This document shows positions 44,801-56,467 of a stretch of DNA of 64,000 bases, in pieces. Where the stretch lies: assembly GCA_030180135.1 (NCBI GenBank), contig CM058236.1:62523728-62587727 (forward strand), in the 5' to 3' direction. How positions within the stretch are numbered: the first letter of the stretch is position 1; each line of letters opens with the position of its first letter. A program made the position numbers and the translations under genes. Below the pieces are notes generated by a model. That model was given only the letters and a program-made list of their open reading frames with translations. It was not told the origin of the DNA and did no database searches. The DNA is from Orychophragmus violaceus (lineage: Eukaryota > Streptophyta > Magnoliopsida > Brassicales > Brassicaceae).

Positions 44801-45852
44801 TCAGAAACGAAGAAGAACAATGCGTGTATAAGAAAACTAGTGGGAGCAAGATAGTATTTCTTATTCTGTATGTCGATGACATACTGCTTCTCGGAAACGA
44901 CATTCCAATGCTGAAGTCGGTAAAAGACTGGCTTGGAAGTTGTTTTTCCATGAAAGACATGGGTGAAGCCGCATACGTTCTTGGAATCAGGATCTACCGG
45001 GATAGATCTAGAAGGTTGATAGGCTTGTGTCAAGATTCATACATTGACAAAGTCCTACAAAGATTCAGCATGAAAGATTCCAATAAGGGCTTCACGCCAA
45101 TGGTACATGGCACAACACTAAGCAAGAAGCAGAGCCCTACGACGGCTGCTGAGCTTGAGCGCATGAAGAATATTCCTTATGCATCTGCAATAGGATCTGT
45201 CATGTATGCCATGATCTGTACTCGTCCTGATGTTGCTTATGCATTGAGCATGACGAGTAGATACCAGTCAAATCCAGGTGAAAACCATTGGATTGCCGTC
45301 AAGAATATCCTGAAGTATCTAAGACATACTAAGGATAAGTTCTTGGTATACGGTGGAAGTGATGTGCTTAAAGTCAGTGGATTCACGGACGCAAGTTTCC
45401 AGACAGACCAAGATGATTTCCGGTCACAGTCCGGTTATATCTTTTGTCTGAATGGCGGTGCAATCAGTTGGAGAAGCTCCAAGCAAGACACCGTTGCTGA
45501 TTCCACTACAGAAGCTGAATATATCGCCGCCTCAGAAGCAGCGAAGGAAGCTGTTTGGATACGAAAGTTCATTATTGAACTAGGTGTGATACCAGATGCG
45601 GCTGAGCCTCTGGCACTGTTTTGTGACAACAATGGTGCTATAGCTCAGGCAAAGGAACCAAGATCACACCAGAAATCCAAGCATGTTCTAAGAAGATTTC
45701 ACTTGATACTCGACATCATTAATAGAAAGGAAGTCAAGATCAGCCGAGTTCAGACAGATGATAACGTCGCTGATCCGTTGACAAAGCCACTCCCAAGGCC
45801 TAAGCTCGAGTTTCTGACTGAAGCTGTAGGCATTAGAGACATTGAAATGTAA
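41875..45852 (+). CDS. Intact copia gag-pol polyprotein (copy E)
   Basis: 1325 residues, uninterrupted. Gag (1-250) has a zinc knuckle with C257, C260, H265 and C270. The protease has MDTGC (Asp310). The integrase zinc region has H445, H450, C476 and C479. The core has D506, D569 and E605, with PGTPQWNGV in place of the usual QQNGV. A SGRIRHEPERY linker is at 774-784. Reverse transcriptase has D914 (QMDVKTAFL) and YVDD at 999-1002. RNase H has D1172, E1213 and D1251. The family is sister to A/B/K and distant from element L; I cannot name the lineage. All catalytic residues I can check are present, so it may encode active enzymes if transcribed from outside. The start at MTTTSTQ follows an AT-rich leader, as in copy C. 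Confidence 0.95.
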   Translation: MTTTSTQNTFSIRSVLEKEKLTGTNFLTWSRNLRLVLKQEKKDYVLRDPLPERPANNAARTLHNAWEKHSSDENDVYCLMLVTMTAELQMQFESVLSPIEIMASLKSLFQEQARTERFQTVKNLLDCKLAANAAVSPHVLKMMGYLDHLQKLDCPISQELACDIILQSLPASYDQFILNFNMHGLSKTLPELHGMLKTAEPNLRKTAKDPNVLMVQKGKGFKKSSAKDKGKAKAVQVADKDTPKPKPKSKAGPTDICRFCKEPGHWRRECKKFQEGLKELKKKTLETSSTGIFVIEVNTTTSDNTSWVMDTGCGAHICTNMQALSNSRRLKQGQVELQVGNGAKVPALAVGTYLLSLPSGLILELNNCYFVPAISRNIISISLLDLEGYDFSVKNKLCSFNRNNLFYGSAPLTNGLYILDQSAPIYNINTKRFKPNEENRTFLWHCRLGHISEKHIKRLHSNGLLGSFDFESCEKCESCMMGKMTRAPFNKPNERASDLLGLIHTDVCGPMSTNARGNYQYFITFTDDFSRYGYVYLMKHKSESFEKFREFQNEVQNQLGKSIKALRSDRGGEYLSQEFSDHLRECGIVSQLTPPGTPQWNGVSERRNRTLLDMVRSMMSHTDLPISLWGYALLTAVFTLNRAPSKAVAKTPYELWIGLAPVLSYLRIWGCEAYVKRLISDKLTPKSDKCYFIGYPKETKAYYFYLRSENKIFVARDCNFLEREFLSKKDSGSKVLLEEIQDEQDTAQPNEEEQQEDLQEIVEPEPVVPEVRRSGRIRHEPERYQGFLVTNCHDLLIIDGDEPSNFNQAMMGPDSSKWRKATDSEMDSMSVNQVFSLVDLPAGVKAIECKWIFKKKIDVDGNVQIYKARLVAKGFRQVHGVDYDETYSPVAMMKSIRILLATAAFHDYEIWQMDVKTAFLNGILEEDVYMTQPDGYIDPKNAGKVCKLHKSIYGLKQASRSWNLRFDEAIKQFDFIRNEEEQCVYKKTSGSKIVFLILYVDDILLLGNDIPMLKSVKDWLGSCFSMKDMGEAAYVLGIRIYRDRSRRLIGLCQDSYIDKVLQRFSMKDSNKGFTPMVHGTTLSKKQSPTTAAELERMKNIPYASAIGSVMYAMICTRPDVAYALSMTSRYQSNPGENHWIAVKNILKYLRHTKDKFLVYGGSDVLKVSGFTDASFQTDQDDFRSQSGYIFCLNGGAISWRSSKQDTVADSTTEAEYIAASEAAKEAVWIRKFIIELGVIPDAAEPLALFCDNNGAIAQAKEPRSHQKSKHVLRRFHLILDIINRKEVKISRVQTDDNVADPLTKPLPRPKLEFLTEAVGIRDIEM

Positions 45853-46690
45853 TCTAAATTTGAGTGGGAGTTTGAGGGCTTTATTTAGTTATTTGATATG
45901 TTCTTGTAAAACATTTTATGTTTAATGAAATTATTATTTCAAGATTATTTTAACTGTGATGAAATAATCGTTCCAAAGTGATATAAACCATTTTATAGGT
46001 CATCGAAGTAAGTGACTTGATCTTGAGTCATCAAAGTCATTTAGCTTGATCATGAGACCCTATATTTGATAGATGGATTATATCATCCTGTCCCTAGTCG
46101 AAGGTTGTTGAAATTGGAACACCAACAACCGTGTGAGACTGGATTGGTATGTGACTTATGACAAAGTCTCAGTGTGTCATAGATGCGCGGCATCGAAGTC
46201 AGTACATAGGTGTATGTGGGGTACATACGACCGGACAAGACCCGCTTATAAGAACTCTTCAGGATATTTATATCTGTGTCATAAGAGATTCTTACTACGA
46301 CTATAGAGTATAGTCCTTAGACCTGAGTTCGCATGCATGTGACTGCACATGGACTGATGCACTTTGATCATTGTCTAACGCTGTCGTTCTGCGATAGTTA
46401 TAAGGACCTTGTTTGGGTACATCATGAAATGAGTAGTTTACAGTGATGGAACAAGACGGAATTTGTCCCTCCAATATAAATGGAGTGAATATCTCTAGGC
46501 CAATCGGAGATTTGAATACTGGAAAATGCATGGCCATGCTCAAACGGACTGTCCCGAGTCGTTTGGATTGTCAGTATCGAATCAGAGTCCGATGAATAAG
46601 ATTAGGCTTTATAAGGATGACACTAATCTTGCCTTATGACTAATCGAGATATTGAGACAAAAGGATTATGAATACAGAGATTCCAGTACA

Positions 46691-46700
46691 AGTGGGAGAT
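46691..46700 (+). promoter_or_regulatory. Polypurine tract of copy E
   Basis: AGTGGGAGAT directly before the LTR start TGTTGGAATT. The same tract precedes the LTRs at 53980 and 61422; the one before 50644 is altered to AGTGGAAGAT. Confidence 0.88.
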
Positions 46701-47139
46701 TGTTGGAATTGTGTCCAGTAATCTCGGTACTGTCTCTAGAAAGTAAGAGTATGTCAACGATCAGACATAAGTCATATAATACTGGGGGTCATGATGGCTT
46801 GCTAGAGTCCGCTCATGATCTATAAGTCTTGGACTTATTGCCTTTATTATATGATCCCATATGGGTCACACGCCTAAGCTAACAGGAAAATGTGTTGGAA
46901 CGGCTTAGCAGAAGTACGGTAAAAGTGCCAGGCATTTGTCGTACTAAGAGAGAGATTAATGGGTCTGATTAAATTCAAGGGATTTAATCAGATTGGTATT
47001 TGGGCCCAAAAGCCCAAAAGGAAATAGACAAGTTTTATAATTAAAACTTAAGTCTGATTTTTCCTTCTAACCCTAGCCCCCTGCGATTTTCCTCTCTCTC
47101 TCTGCGCCTCCCAGCTTGGTCTAGCAGCCTCTCTTCCTG
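46701..47139 (+). repeat. Truncated LTR of copy E, diverged variant
   Basis: 439 bp starting TGTTGGAATTGTGTCC, ending at CTCTTCCTG where it joins gag of copy F through a few extra bases. Its first part matches other LTRs, but from about 47015 (AATAGACAAGTTTTATAATT...) it differs clearly from 61735-61830, so it looks like another LTR subfamily or a recombinant. Confidence 0.85.
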
Positions 47140-47144
47140 ACGGT

Positions 47145-50100
47145 GTAAGAACCTCTTAGATTGTAAGTTGGCTGCAAATGCGGCAGTGAGTCCTCATGTC
47201 TTGAAGATGATGGGTTATGTCGATCATCTTCAGAAACTCGACTGCCCTATCAGCCAGGAACTTGCCTGCGACATCATTATGCAGTCATTACCTGCAAGCT
47301 ATGATCAGTTCATTCTGAACTTTAACATGCATGGCTTGAGTAAGACATTGCCTGAGCTTCACGGAATGCTCAAGACTGCAGAGCCCAACTTGAGGAAAAC
47401 CGCCAAGGACCCCAATGTGCTTATGGTGCAAAAGGGCAAGGGGTTTAAGAAATCCTCTGCTAAGGATAAGGGAAAGGCCAAGGCTGTCCAAGTCGCGGAC
47501 AAGGACACACCAAAGCCCAAGCCCAAGTCCAAGGCTGGGCCAACTGACATATGCAGGTTCTGTAAAGAACCAGGGCATTGGAGGAGAGAATGTAAGAAAT
47601 TCCAAGAAGGTCTAAAGGAATTGAAGAAGAAGACTCTCGAGACTTCTTCAACAGGTATTTTTGTTATAGAAGTTAATACAACTACTTCTGATAATACCTC
47701 ATGGGTTATGGATACTGGTTGTGGGGCTCATATTTGTACTAATATGCAGGCACTCAGCAACAGTAGAAGGCTGAAGCAAGGACAAGTGGAGCTACGAGTT
47801 GGGAATGGAGCGAAAGTTCCAGCACTAGCTGTAGGCACATACTTGTTGTCTTTACCTTCGGGATTGATTTTAGAACTCAATAATTGTTATTTTGTACCTG
47901 CTATAAGCAGAAATATTATTTCAATTTCTTTGTTGGATTTGGAAGGTTATGATTTTTCAGTTAAGAATAAATTATGTTCCTTCAATCGCAACAATTTGTT
48001 CTATGGTTCTGCCCCTCTTACGAATGGGCTTTACATACTCGATCAATCCGCGCCAATTTATAACATTAATACCAAACGGTTCAAACCTAATGAGGAGAAC
48101 CGAACGTTTCTATGGCATTGTCGTTTAGGGCACATCAGCGAGAAACGCATCAAGAGGCTCCATTCGAATGGACTTCTTGGCTCATTTGACTTTGAGTCAT
48201 GTGAGAAATGCGAATCCTGCATGATGGGCAAAATGACACGGGCCCCCTTTAATAAACCTAACGAGAGGGCCAGTGACTTATTGGGCCTGATACACACTGA
48301 CGTGTGTGGCCCAATGTCCACAAATGCAAGAGGAATTTATCAGTACTTCATTACCTTTACTGATGATTTCAGTAGGTATGGATATGTTTATTTGATGAAA
48401 CATAAGTCTGAATCTTTTGAGAAGTTCAGAGAATTCCAAAATGAAGTACAGAACCAACTTGGCAAAAGCATTAAGGCTCTTCGGTCCGACCGAGGAGGAG
48501 AATACTTAAGCCAAGAATTCAGTGATCATCTAAGAGAGTGTGGGATCGTATCCCAACTCACTCCTCCCGGAACACCTCAATGGAATGGTGTGTCTGAGAG
48601 GAGAAATCGGACCTTATTGGATATGGTTCGATCTATGATGAGTCACACAGACCTTCCAATATCCCTTTGGGGATATGCTCTGCTAACAGCAGTGTTCACT
48701 CTAAATAGAGCGCCATGGAAAGCAGTAGCAAAGACACCATATGAATTATGGACTGGAGTGGCTCCAGTGCTGTCTTATCTTAGAATTTGGGGTTGTGAAG
48801 CCTATGTCAAGAGATTGATCTCAGACAAGCTTACACCAAAGTCTGATAAATGCTACTTCATTGGTTATCCGAAGGAAACCAAGGCTTATTACTTCTATCT
48901 ACGTTCCGAGAACAAGATCTTTGTTGCCCGGGATTGTAACTTTCTTGAGAGAGAGTTTCTCTCTAAGAAAGACAGTGGGAGTAAGGTACTGCTTGAAGAA
49001 ATTCAAGATGAACAGGATACTGCTCAACCTAATGAGGAAGAGCAGCAGGAGGACCTACAAGAAATTGTAGAGCCTGAACCTGTAGTACCTGAAGTTCGAA
49101 GATCCGGGAGGATCCGTCACGAACCCGAGAGATATCAAGGATTCCTCGTGACTGACTGTCATGATCTTTTGATCATTGATGGTGATGAACCATCGAACTT
49201 CAATCAAGCCATGATGGGCCCAGATTCCTCGAAGTGGCGGAAGGCCACTGATTCCGAAATGGACTCCATGTCGGTCAACCAAGTGTTTTCGTTGGTTGAC
49301 TTACCCGCTGGTGTAAAAGCCATCGAGTGCAAATGGATCTTCAAGAAGAAGATTGACGTGGATGGAAATGTCCAGATTTACAAAGCCAGGTTGGTGGCAA
49401 AAGGTTTCAGACAAGTTCACGGTGTGGATTACGATGAAACCTATTCACCAGTGGCTATGATGAAATCTATTTGGATTCTACTAGCAACTGCAGCTTTTCA
49501 TAATTATGAAATTTGGCAGATGGACGTGAAAACCGCCTTCCTGAATGGAATTCTGGAAGAGGATGTGTATATGACACAACCTGACGGTTACATAGATCCA
49601 AAGAATGCTGGGAAAGTATGCAAGATTCATAAATCCATTTATGGATTGAAGCAAGCATCGAGGAGCTGGAATCTTCGTTTTGATGAAGCGATCAAGCAAT
49701 TTGACTTCATCAGAAACGAAGAAGAACAATGTGTGTATAAGAAAACTAGTGGGAGCAAGATAGTATTTCTTATTCTGTATGTCGATGACATACTGCTTCT
49801 CGGAAACGACGTTCCAATGCTGAAGTCGGTAAAGGACTGGCTTGGAAGTTGTTTTTCCATGAAAGACATGGGTGAAGCCGCATACGTTCTTGGAATCAGG
49901 ATCTACCGGGATAGATCTAGAAGGCTGATAGGCTTGTGTCAAGATTCATACATTGACAAAGTCCTACAAAGATTCAGCATGAAGGATTCCAAGAAGGGCT
50001 TCACGCCAATGGTACATGGCACAACGCTAAGCAAGAAGCAGAGCCCTACGACGGCTGCTGAGCTTGAGCGCATGAAGAATATTCCTTATGCATCTGCAAT

Positions 50101-50643
50101 AGGATCTGTCATGTATGCCATGATCTGTACTCGTCCTGATTTGCTTGACTAGGTGTATGTAGGGTACATACGACCGGACAAGACCCGATTATAAGAACTC
50201 TTCAGGATATTTATATATGTGTCATAAGAGATTCTTACTACGACTATAGAGTATAGTCCTAAGACCTGAGTTCGCATGCATGTGACTGCACATGGACTGA
50301 TGCACTTTGATCATTGTCTAACGCTGTCGTTCTGCGATAGTTATAAGGACCTTGTTTGGGTACATTATGAAATGAGTAGTTTACAGTGATGGAACAAGAC
50401 GGGATTTGTCCCTCCAATATAAATGGAGTGAATATCTCTAGGCCAATCGGAGATTTGAATACTGGAAAATGCATGGCCATGCTCAAACGGACTGTCCCGA
50501 GTCGTTTGGATTGTCAGTATCAAATCAGAGTCCGATGAACAAGATTAGGCTTTATAAGGATGACACTAATCTTGCCTTATGACTAATCGAGATATTGAGA
50601 CAAAAGGATTATGAATACAGAGATTCCAGTACAAGTGGAAGAT
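47145..50643 (+). mobile_element. Copy F: gag to RT, 3' truncated pol
   Basis: Starts in gag at the LTR junction (AAGAACCTCTTAGATTG) and runs to the end of RT, where CGTCCTGAT joins 3' non-coding DNA near 50140-50150. RNase H is deleted. The 3' non-coding region (about 50150-50633), a mutated polypurine tract and a truncated LTR follow. Confidence 0.9.
47168..50152 (+). pseudogene. Partial gag-pol of copy F
   Basis: A 994-residue open frame from the middle of gag (AANAAVSPHVLKMMGY) through zinc knuckle, protease, integrase and RT with YVDD, ending three residues after CTRPD because of the junction with 3' non-coding DNA. It lacks the gag N-terminus and RNase H. The first ATG here is not the natural start. 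Class markers TGVAP, DCHDLL and HNYEIWQ match copies D and I. Confidence 0.9.
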
Positions 50644-50848
50644 TGTTGGAATTGTGTCCAGTAATCTCGGTACTGTCTCTAGAAAGTAAGAGTATGTCAA
50701 TGATCAGACATAAGTCATATAATACTGGGGGTCATGATGGCTTGCTAGAGTCCGCTCATGATCTATAAGTCTTGGACTTATTGCCTTTATTATATGATCC
50801 CATATGGGTCACACGCCTAAGCTAACAGGAAAATGTGTAGGAACGGCT
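50644..50848 (+). repeat. LTR fragment between copies F and G
   Basis: The first 205 bp of the LTR, cut at GTAGGAACGGCT and fused to integrase at CTTCGGTCCG. GGCT is shared by both parents of the junction (4-bp microhomology). Confidence 0.93.
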
Positions 50849-53131
50849 CTTCGGTCCGACCGAGGAGGAGAATACTTAAGCCAAGAATTCAGTGATCATC
50901 TAAGAGAGTGTGGGATCGTATCCCAACTCACTCCTCCCGGAACACCTCAATGGAATGGTGTGTCTGAGAGGAGAAATCGGACCTTATTGGATATGGTTCG
51001 ATCTATGATGAGTCACACAGACCTTCCAATATCCCTTTGGGGATATGCTCTGCTAACAGCAGTGTTCACTCTAAATAGAGCGCCATCAAAAGCGGTAGCA
51101 AAGACACCATATGAAATATGGACTGGATTGGCTCCAGTGTTGTCTTATCTTAGAATTTGGGGTTGTGAAGCCTATGTCAAGAGATTGATCTCAGACAAGC
51201 TTACGCCAAAGTCTGATAAATGCTACTTCATTGGTTATCCGAAGGAAACCAAGGCTTATTACTTCTATCTACGTTCCGAGAACAAGATCTTTGTTGCCCG
51301 GGATTGTAACTTTCTTGAGAGAGAGTTTCTCTCTAAGAAAGACAGTGGGAGTAAGGTACTGCTTGAAGAAATTCAAGATGAACAGGATACTGCTCAACCT
51401 AATGAGGAAGAGCAGCAGGAGGACCTACAAGAAATTGTAGAGCCTGAACCTGTAGTACCTGAAGTTCGAAGATCCGGGAGGATCCGTCACGAACCCGAGA
51501 GATATCAAGGATTCCTCGTGACTAACTGTCATGATCTTTTGATCATTGATGGTGATGAACCATCGAACTTCAATCAAGCCATGATGGGCCCAGATTCCTC
51601 GAAGTGGCGCAAGGCCACTGATTCCGAAATGGACTCCATGTCGGTCAACCAAGTGTTTTCATTGGTTGACTTACCCGCTGGTGTAAAAGCCATCGAGTGC
51701 AAATGGATCTTCAAGAAGAAGATTGATGCGGATGGAAATGTCCAGATTTATAAAGCCAGGTTGGTGGCAAAAGGTTTCAGACAAGTTCACGGTGTGGATT
51801 ACGATGAAACCTATTCACCAGTGGCTATGATGAAATCTATTCGGATTCTACTAGCAACTGCAGCTTTTCATGATTATGAAATTTGGCAGATGGACGTGAA
51901 AACCGCCTTCCTGAATGGTATTCTGGAAGAGGATGTGTATATGACGCAACCTGACGGTTACATAGATCCAAAGAATGCTGGGAAAGTATGCAAGCTTCAT
52001 AAATCCATTTATGGATTGAAGCAAGCATCGAGGAGCTGGAATCTTCGTTTTGATGAAGCGATCAAGCAATTTGACTTCATCAGAAACGAAGAAGAACAAT
52101 GCGTGTATAAGAAAACTAGTGGGAGCAAGATAGTATTTCTTATTCTGTATGTCGATGACATACTGCTTCTCGGAAACGACGTTCCAATGCTGAAGTCGGT
52201 AAAGGACTGGCTTGGAAGTTGTTTTTCCATGAAAAACATGGGTGAAGCCGCATACGTTCTTGGAATCAGGATCTACCGGGATAGATCTAGAAGGCTGATA
52301 GGCTTGTGTCAAGATTCATACATTGACAAAGTCCTACAAAGATTCAGCATGAAGGATTCCAAGAAGGGCTTCACGCCAATGGTACATGGCACAACGCTAA
52401 GCAAGAAGCAGAGCCCTACGACGGCTGCTGAGCTTGAGCGCATGAAGAATATTCCTTATGCATCTGCAATAGGATCTGTCATGTATGCCATGATCTGTAC
52501 TCGTCCTGATGTTGCTTATGCATTGAGCATGACGAGTAGATACCAGTCAAATCCAGGTGAAAACCATTGGATTGCCGTCAAGAATATCCTGAAGTATCTA
52601 AGACATACTAAGGATAAGTTCTTGGTATACGGTGGAAGTGATGTGCTTAAAGTCAGTGGATTCACGGACGCAAGTTTCCAGACAGACCAAGATGATTTCC
52701 GGTCACAGTCCGGTTATATCTTTTGTCTGAATGGCGGTGCAATCAGTTGGAGAAGCTCCAAGCAAGACACCGTTGCTGATTCCACTACAGAAGCTGAATA
52801 TATCGCCGCCTCAGAAGCAGCGAAGGAAGCTGTTTGGATACGAAAGTTCATTATTGAACTAGGTGTGATACCAGATGCGGCTGAGCCTCTGGCACTATTT
52901 TGTGATAACAATGGTGCTATTGCTCAGGCAAAGGAACCAAGATCACACCAGAAATCCAAGCATGTTCTAAGAAGATTTCACTTGATACGTGACATCATAA
53001 ATAGAAAGGAAGTCAAGATCAGCCGAGTTCAGACAGATGATAACGTCGCTGATCCGTTGACAAAGCCACTCCCAAGGCCTAAGCTCGAGTTTCTGACTGA
53101 AGCTGTAGGCATTAGAGACATTGAAATGTAA
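50804..53131 (+). pseudogene. Chimeric LTR-integrase-RT-RNase H frame of copy G
   Basis: 775 residues. The first about 15 (MGHTPKLTGKCVGT) are encoded by LTR sequence, fused in frame to integrase at ALRSDRGGEY. The remainder matches the intact polyprotein from about residue 565 to its end, with integrase D569 and E605, RT YVDD and all three RNase H acidic residues. The first integrase Asp, zinc region, protease and gag are absent. Markers TGLAP, NCHDLL and HDYEIWQ match E and H. It differs from H at roughly ten residues (for example KIDADG versus KIDVDG and KNMGEA versus KDMGEA). Confidence 0.9.
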
Positions 53132-54180
53132 TCTAAATTTGAGTGGGAGTTTGAGGGCTTTATTTAGTTATTTGATATGTTCTTGTAAAACATTTTATGT
53201 TTAATGAAATTATTATTTCAAGATTATTTTAACTGTGATGAAATAATCGTTCCAAAGTGATATGAACCATTTTATAGGTCATCGAAGTAAGTGACTTGAT
53301 CTTGAGTCATCAAAGTCATTTAGCTTGATCATGAGACCCTATATTTGATAGATGGCTTATATCATCATGTCCCTAGTCGAAGGTTGTTGAAACTGGAACA
53401 CCAACAACCGTGTGAGACTAGATTGGTATGTGACTTATGACAAAGTCTCAGTGTGTCAAAGATGCGCGGCATCAAAGTCAGTACATAGGTGTATGTAGGG
53501 TACATACGACCGGACAAGACCCGATTATAAGAACTCTTCAGGATATTTATATCTGTGTCATAAGAGATTCTTACTACGACTATAGAGTATAGTCCTAAGA
53601 CCTGAGTTCGCATGCATGTGACTGCACATGGACTGATGCACTTTGATCATTGTCTAACGCTGTCGTTCTGCGATAGTTATAAGGACCTTGTTTGGGTACA
53701 TTATGAAATGAGTAGTTTACAGTGATGGAACAAGACGGGATTTGTCCCTCCAATATAAATGGAGTGAATATCTCTAGGCCAATCGGAGATTTGAATACTG
53801 GAAAATGCATGGCCATGCTCAAACGGACTGTCCCGAGTCGTTTGGATTGTCAGTATCAAATCAGAGTCCGATGAACAAGATTAGGCTTTATAAGGATGAC
53901 ACTAATCTTGCCTTATGACTAATCGAGATATTGAGACAAAAGGATTATGAATACAGAGATTCCAGTACAAGTGGGAGATTGTTGGAATTGTGTCCAGTAA
54001 TCTCGGTACTGTCTCTAGAAAGTAAGAGTATGTCAATGATCAGACATAAGTCATATAATACTGGGGGTCATGATGGCTTGCTAGAGTCCGCTCATGATCT
54101 TTAAGTCTTGGACTTATTGCCTTTATTATATGATCCCATATGGGTCACACGCCTAAGCTAACAGGAAAATGTGTAGGAAC
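50845..54180 (+). mobile_element. Copy G: first 3336-bp tandem unit
   Basis: Integrase second half, RT, RNase H, 3' non-coding region (53132-53969), polypurine tract and 205-bp LTR fragment (53980-54184), repeating at 54181 with the identical junction. The 3336-bp period is exact between equivalent open-frame starts (50804 and 54140). Confidence 0.93.
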
Positions 54181-54184
54181 GGCT
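53980..54184 (+). repeat. LTR fragment between copies G and H
   Basis: 205 bp with the same ends and the same GGCT junction to integrase as 50644-50848. Confidence 0.93.
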
Positions 54185-56467
54185 CTTCGGTCCGACCGAG
54201 GAGGAGAATACTTAAGCCAAGAATTCAGTGATCATCTAAGAGAGTGTGGGATCGTATCCCAACTCACTCCTCCCGGAACACCTCAATGGAATGGTGTGTC
54301 TGAGAGTAGAAATCGGACCTTATTGGATATGGTTCGATCTATGATGAGTCACACAGACCTTCCAATATCCCTTTGGGGATATGCTCTGCTAACAGCAGTG
54401 TTCACTCTAAATAGAGCGCCATCAAAAGCGGTAGCAAAGACACCATATGAATTATGGACTGGATTGGCTCCAGTGTTGTCTTATCTTAGAATTTGGGGTT
54501 GTGAAGCCTATGTCAAGAGATTGATCTCAGACAAGCTTACACCAAAGTCTGATAAATGCTACTTCATTGGTTATCCGAAGAAAACCAAGGCTTATTACTT
54601 CTATCAATGTTCCGAGAACAAGATCTTTGTTGCCCGGGATTGTAACTTTCTTGAGAGAGAGTTTCTCTCTAAGAAAGACAGTGGGAGTAAGGTACTGCTT
54701 GAAGAAATTCAAGATGAACAGGATACTGCTCAACCTAATGAGGAAGAGCAGCAGGAGGACCTACAAGAAATTGTAGAGCCTGAACCTGTAGTACCTGAAG
54801 TTCGAAGATCCGGGAGGATCCGTCACGAACCCGAGAGATATCAAGGATTCCTCGTGACTAACTGTCATGATCTTTTGATCATTGATGGTGATGAACCATC
54901 GAACTTCAATCAAGCCATGATGGGCCCAGATTCCTCGAAGTGGCGCAAGGCCACTGATTCCGAAATGGACTCCATGTCGGTCAACCAAGTGTTTTCATTG
55001 GTTGACTTACCCGCTGGTGTAAAAGCCATCGAGTGCAAATGGATCTTCAAGAAGAAGATTGACGTGGATGGAAATGTCCAGATTTATAAAGCCAGGTTGG
55101 TGGCAAAAGGTTTCAGACAAGTTCACGGTGTGGATTACGATGAAACCTATTCACCAGTGGCTATGATGAAATCTATTCGGATTCTACTAGCAACTGCAGC
55201 TTTTCATGATTATGAAATTTGGCAGATGGACGTGAAAACCGCCTTCCTGAATGGTATTCTGGAAGAGGATGTGTATATGACGCAACCTGACGGTTACATA
55301 GATCCAAAGAATGCTGGGAAAGTATGCAAGCTTCATAAATCCATTTATGGATTGAAGCAAGCATCGAGGAGCTGGAATCTTCGTTTTGATGAAGCGATCA
55401 AGCAATTTGACTTCATCAGAAACGAAGAAGAACAATGCGTGTATAAGAAAACTAGTGGGAGCAAGATAGTATTTCTTATTCTGTATGTCGATGACATACT
55501 GCTTCTCGGAAACGACGTTCCAATGCTGAAGTCGGTAAAGGACTGGCTTGGAAGTTGTTTTTCCATGAAAGACATGGGTGAAGCCGCATACGTTCTTGGA
55601 ATCAGGATCTACCGGGATAGATCTAGAAGGCTGATAGGCTTGTGTCAAGATTCATACATTGACAAAGTCCTACAAAGATTCAGCATGAAGGATTCCAAGA
55701 AGGGCTTCACGCCAATGGTACATGGCACAACGCTAAGCAAGAAGCAGAGCCCTACGACGGCTGCTGAGCTTGAGCGCATGAAGAATATTCCTTATGCATC
55801 TGCAATAGGATCTGTCATGTATGCCATGATCTGTAATCGTCCTGATGTTGCTTATGCATTGAGCATGACGAGTAGATACCAGTCAAATCCAGGTGAAAAC
55901 CATTGGATTGCCGTCAAGAATATCCTGAAGTATCTAAGACATACTAAGGATAAGTTCTTGGTATACGGTGGAAGTGATGTGCTTAAAGTCAGTGGATTCA
56001 CGGACGCAAGTTTCCAGACAGACCAAGATGATTTCCGGTCACAGTCCGGTTATATCTTTTGTCTGAATGGCGGTGCAATCAGTTGGAGAAGCTCCAAGCA
56101 AGACACCGTTGCTGATTCCACTACAGAAGCTGAATATATCGCCGCCTCAGAAGCAGCGAAGGAAGCTGTTTGGATACGAAAGTTCATTATTGAACTAGGT
56201 GTGATACCAGATGCGGCTGAGCCTCTGGCACTATTTTGTGATAACAATGGTGCTATTGCTCAGGCAAAGGAACCAAGATCCCACCAGAAATCCAAGCATG
56301 TTCTAAGAAGATTTCACTTGATACGTGACATCATAAATAGAAAGGAAGTCAAGATCAGCCGAGTTCAGACAGATGATAACGTCGCTGATCCGTTGACAAA
56401 GCCACTCCCAAGGCCTAAGCTCGAGTTTCTGACTGAAGCTGTAGGCATTAGAGACATTGAAATGTAA
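54140..56467 (+). pseudogene. Chimeric LTR-integrase-RT-RNase H frame of copy H
   Basis: 775 residues, colinear with copy G and starting in the LTR. Private changes include SESRNRT (Arg to Ser beside the integrase catalytic Glu), YPKKTK, FYQCSEN and ICNRPD. RT YVDD and RNase H are intact. Confidence 0.9.

Larger units (their letters stand above)
41350..46700 (+). mobile_element. Copy E: intact gag-pol without a 5' LTR
   Basis: Partial leader (41350-41874), complete gag-pol, 3' non-coding region (45853-46690), polypurine tract ending at 46700 and the truncated LTR that follows. The 5' LTR, primer site and GC-rich part of the leader are missing, so normal transcription and priming should fail. 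Downstream text such as AACCTTGTTTGGGTAC is shared with copies F-I. Confidence 0.9.

Noticed and set aside
43149..45632. Antisense open frames inside gag-pol, repeated in every copy
   Set aside because: Shadows of the pol reading frame; their recurrence is explained by the copies being duplicates.
47168..50152. Copies F, G, H and I as separate functional genes
   Set aside because: Each begins at an accidental ATG and lacks essential polyprotein domains; they are fragments of one element family.
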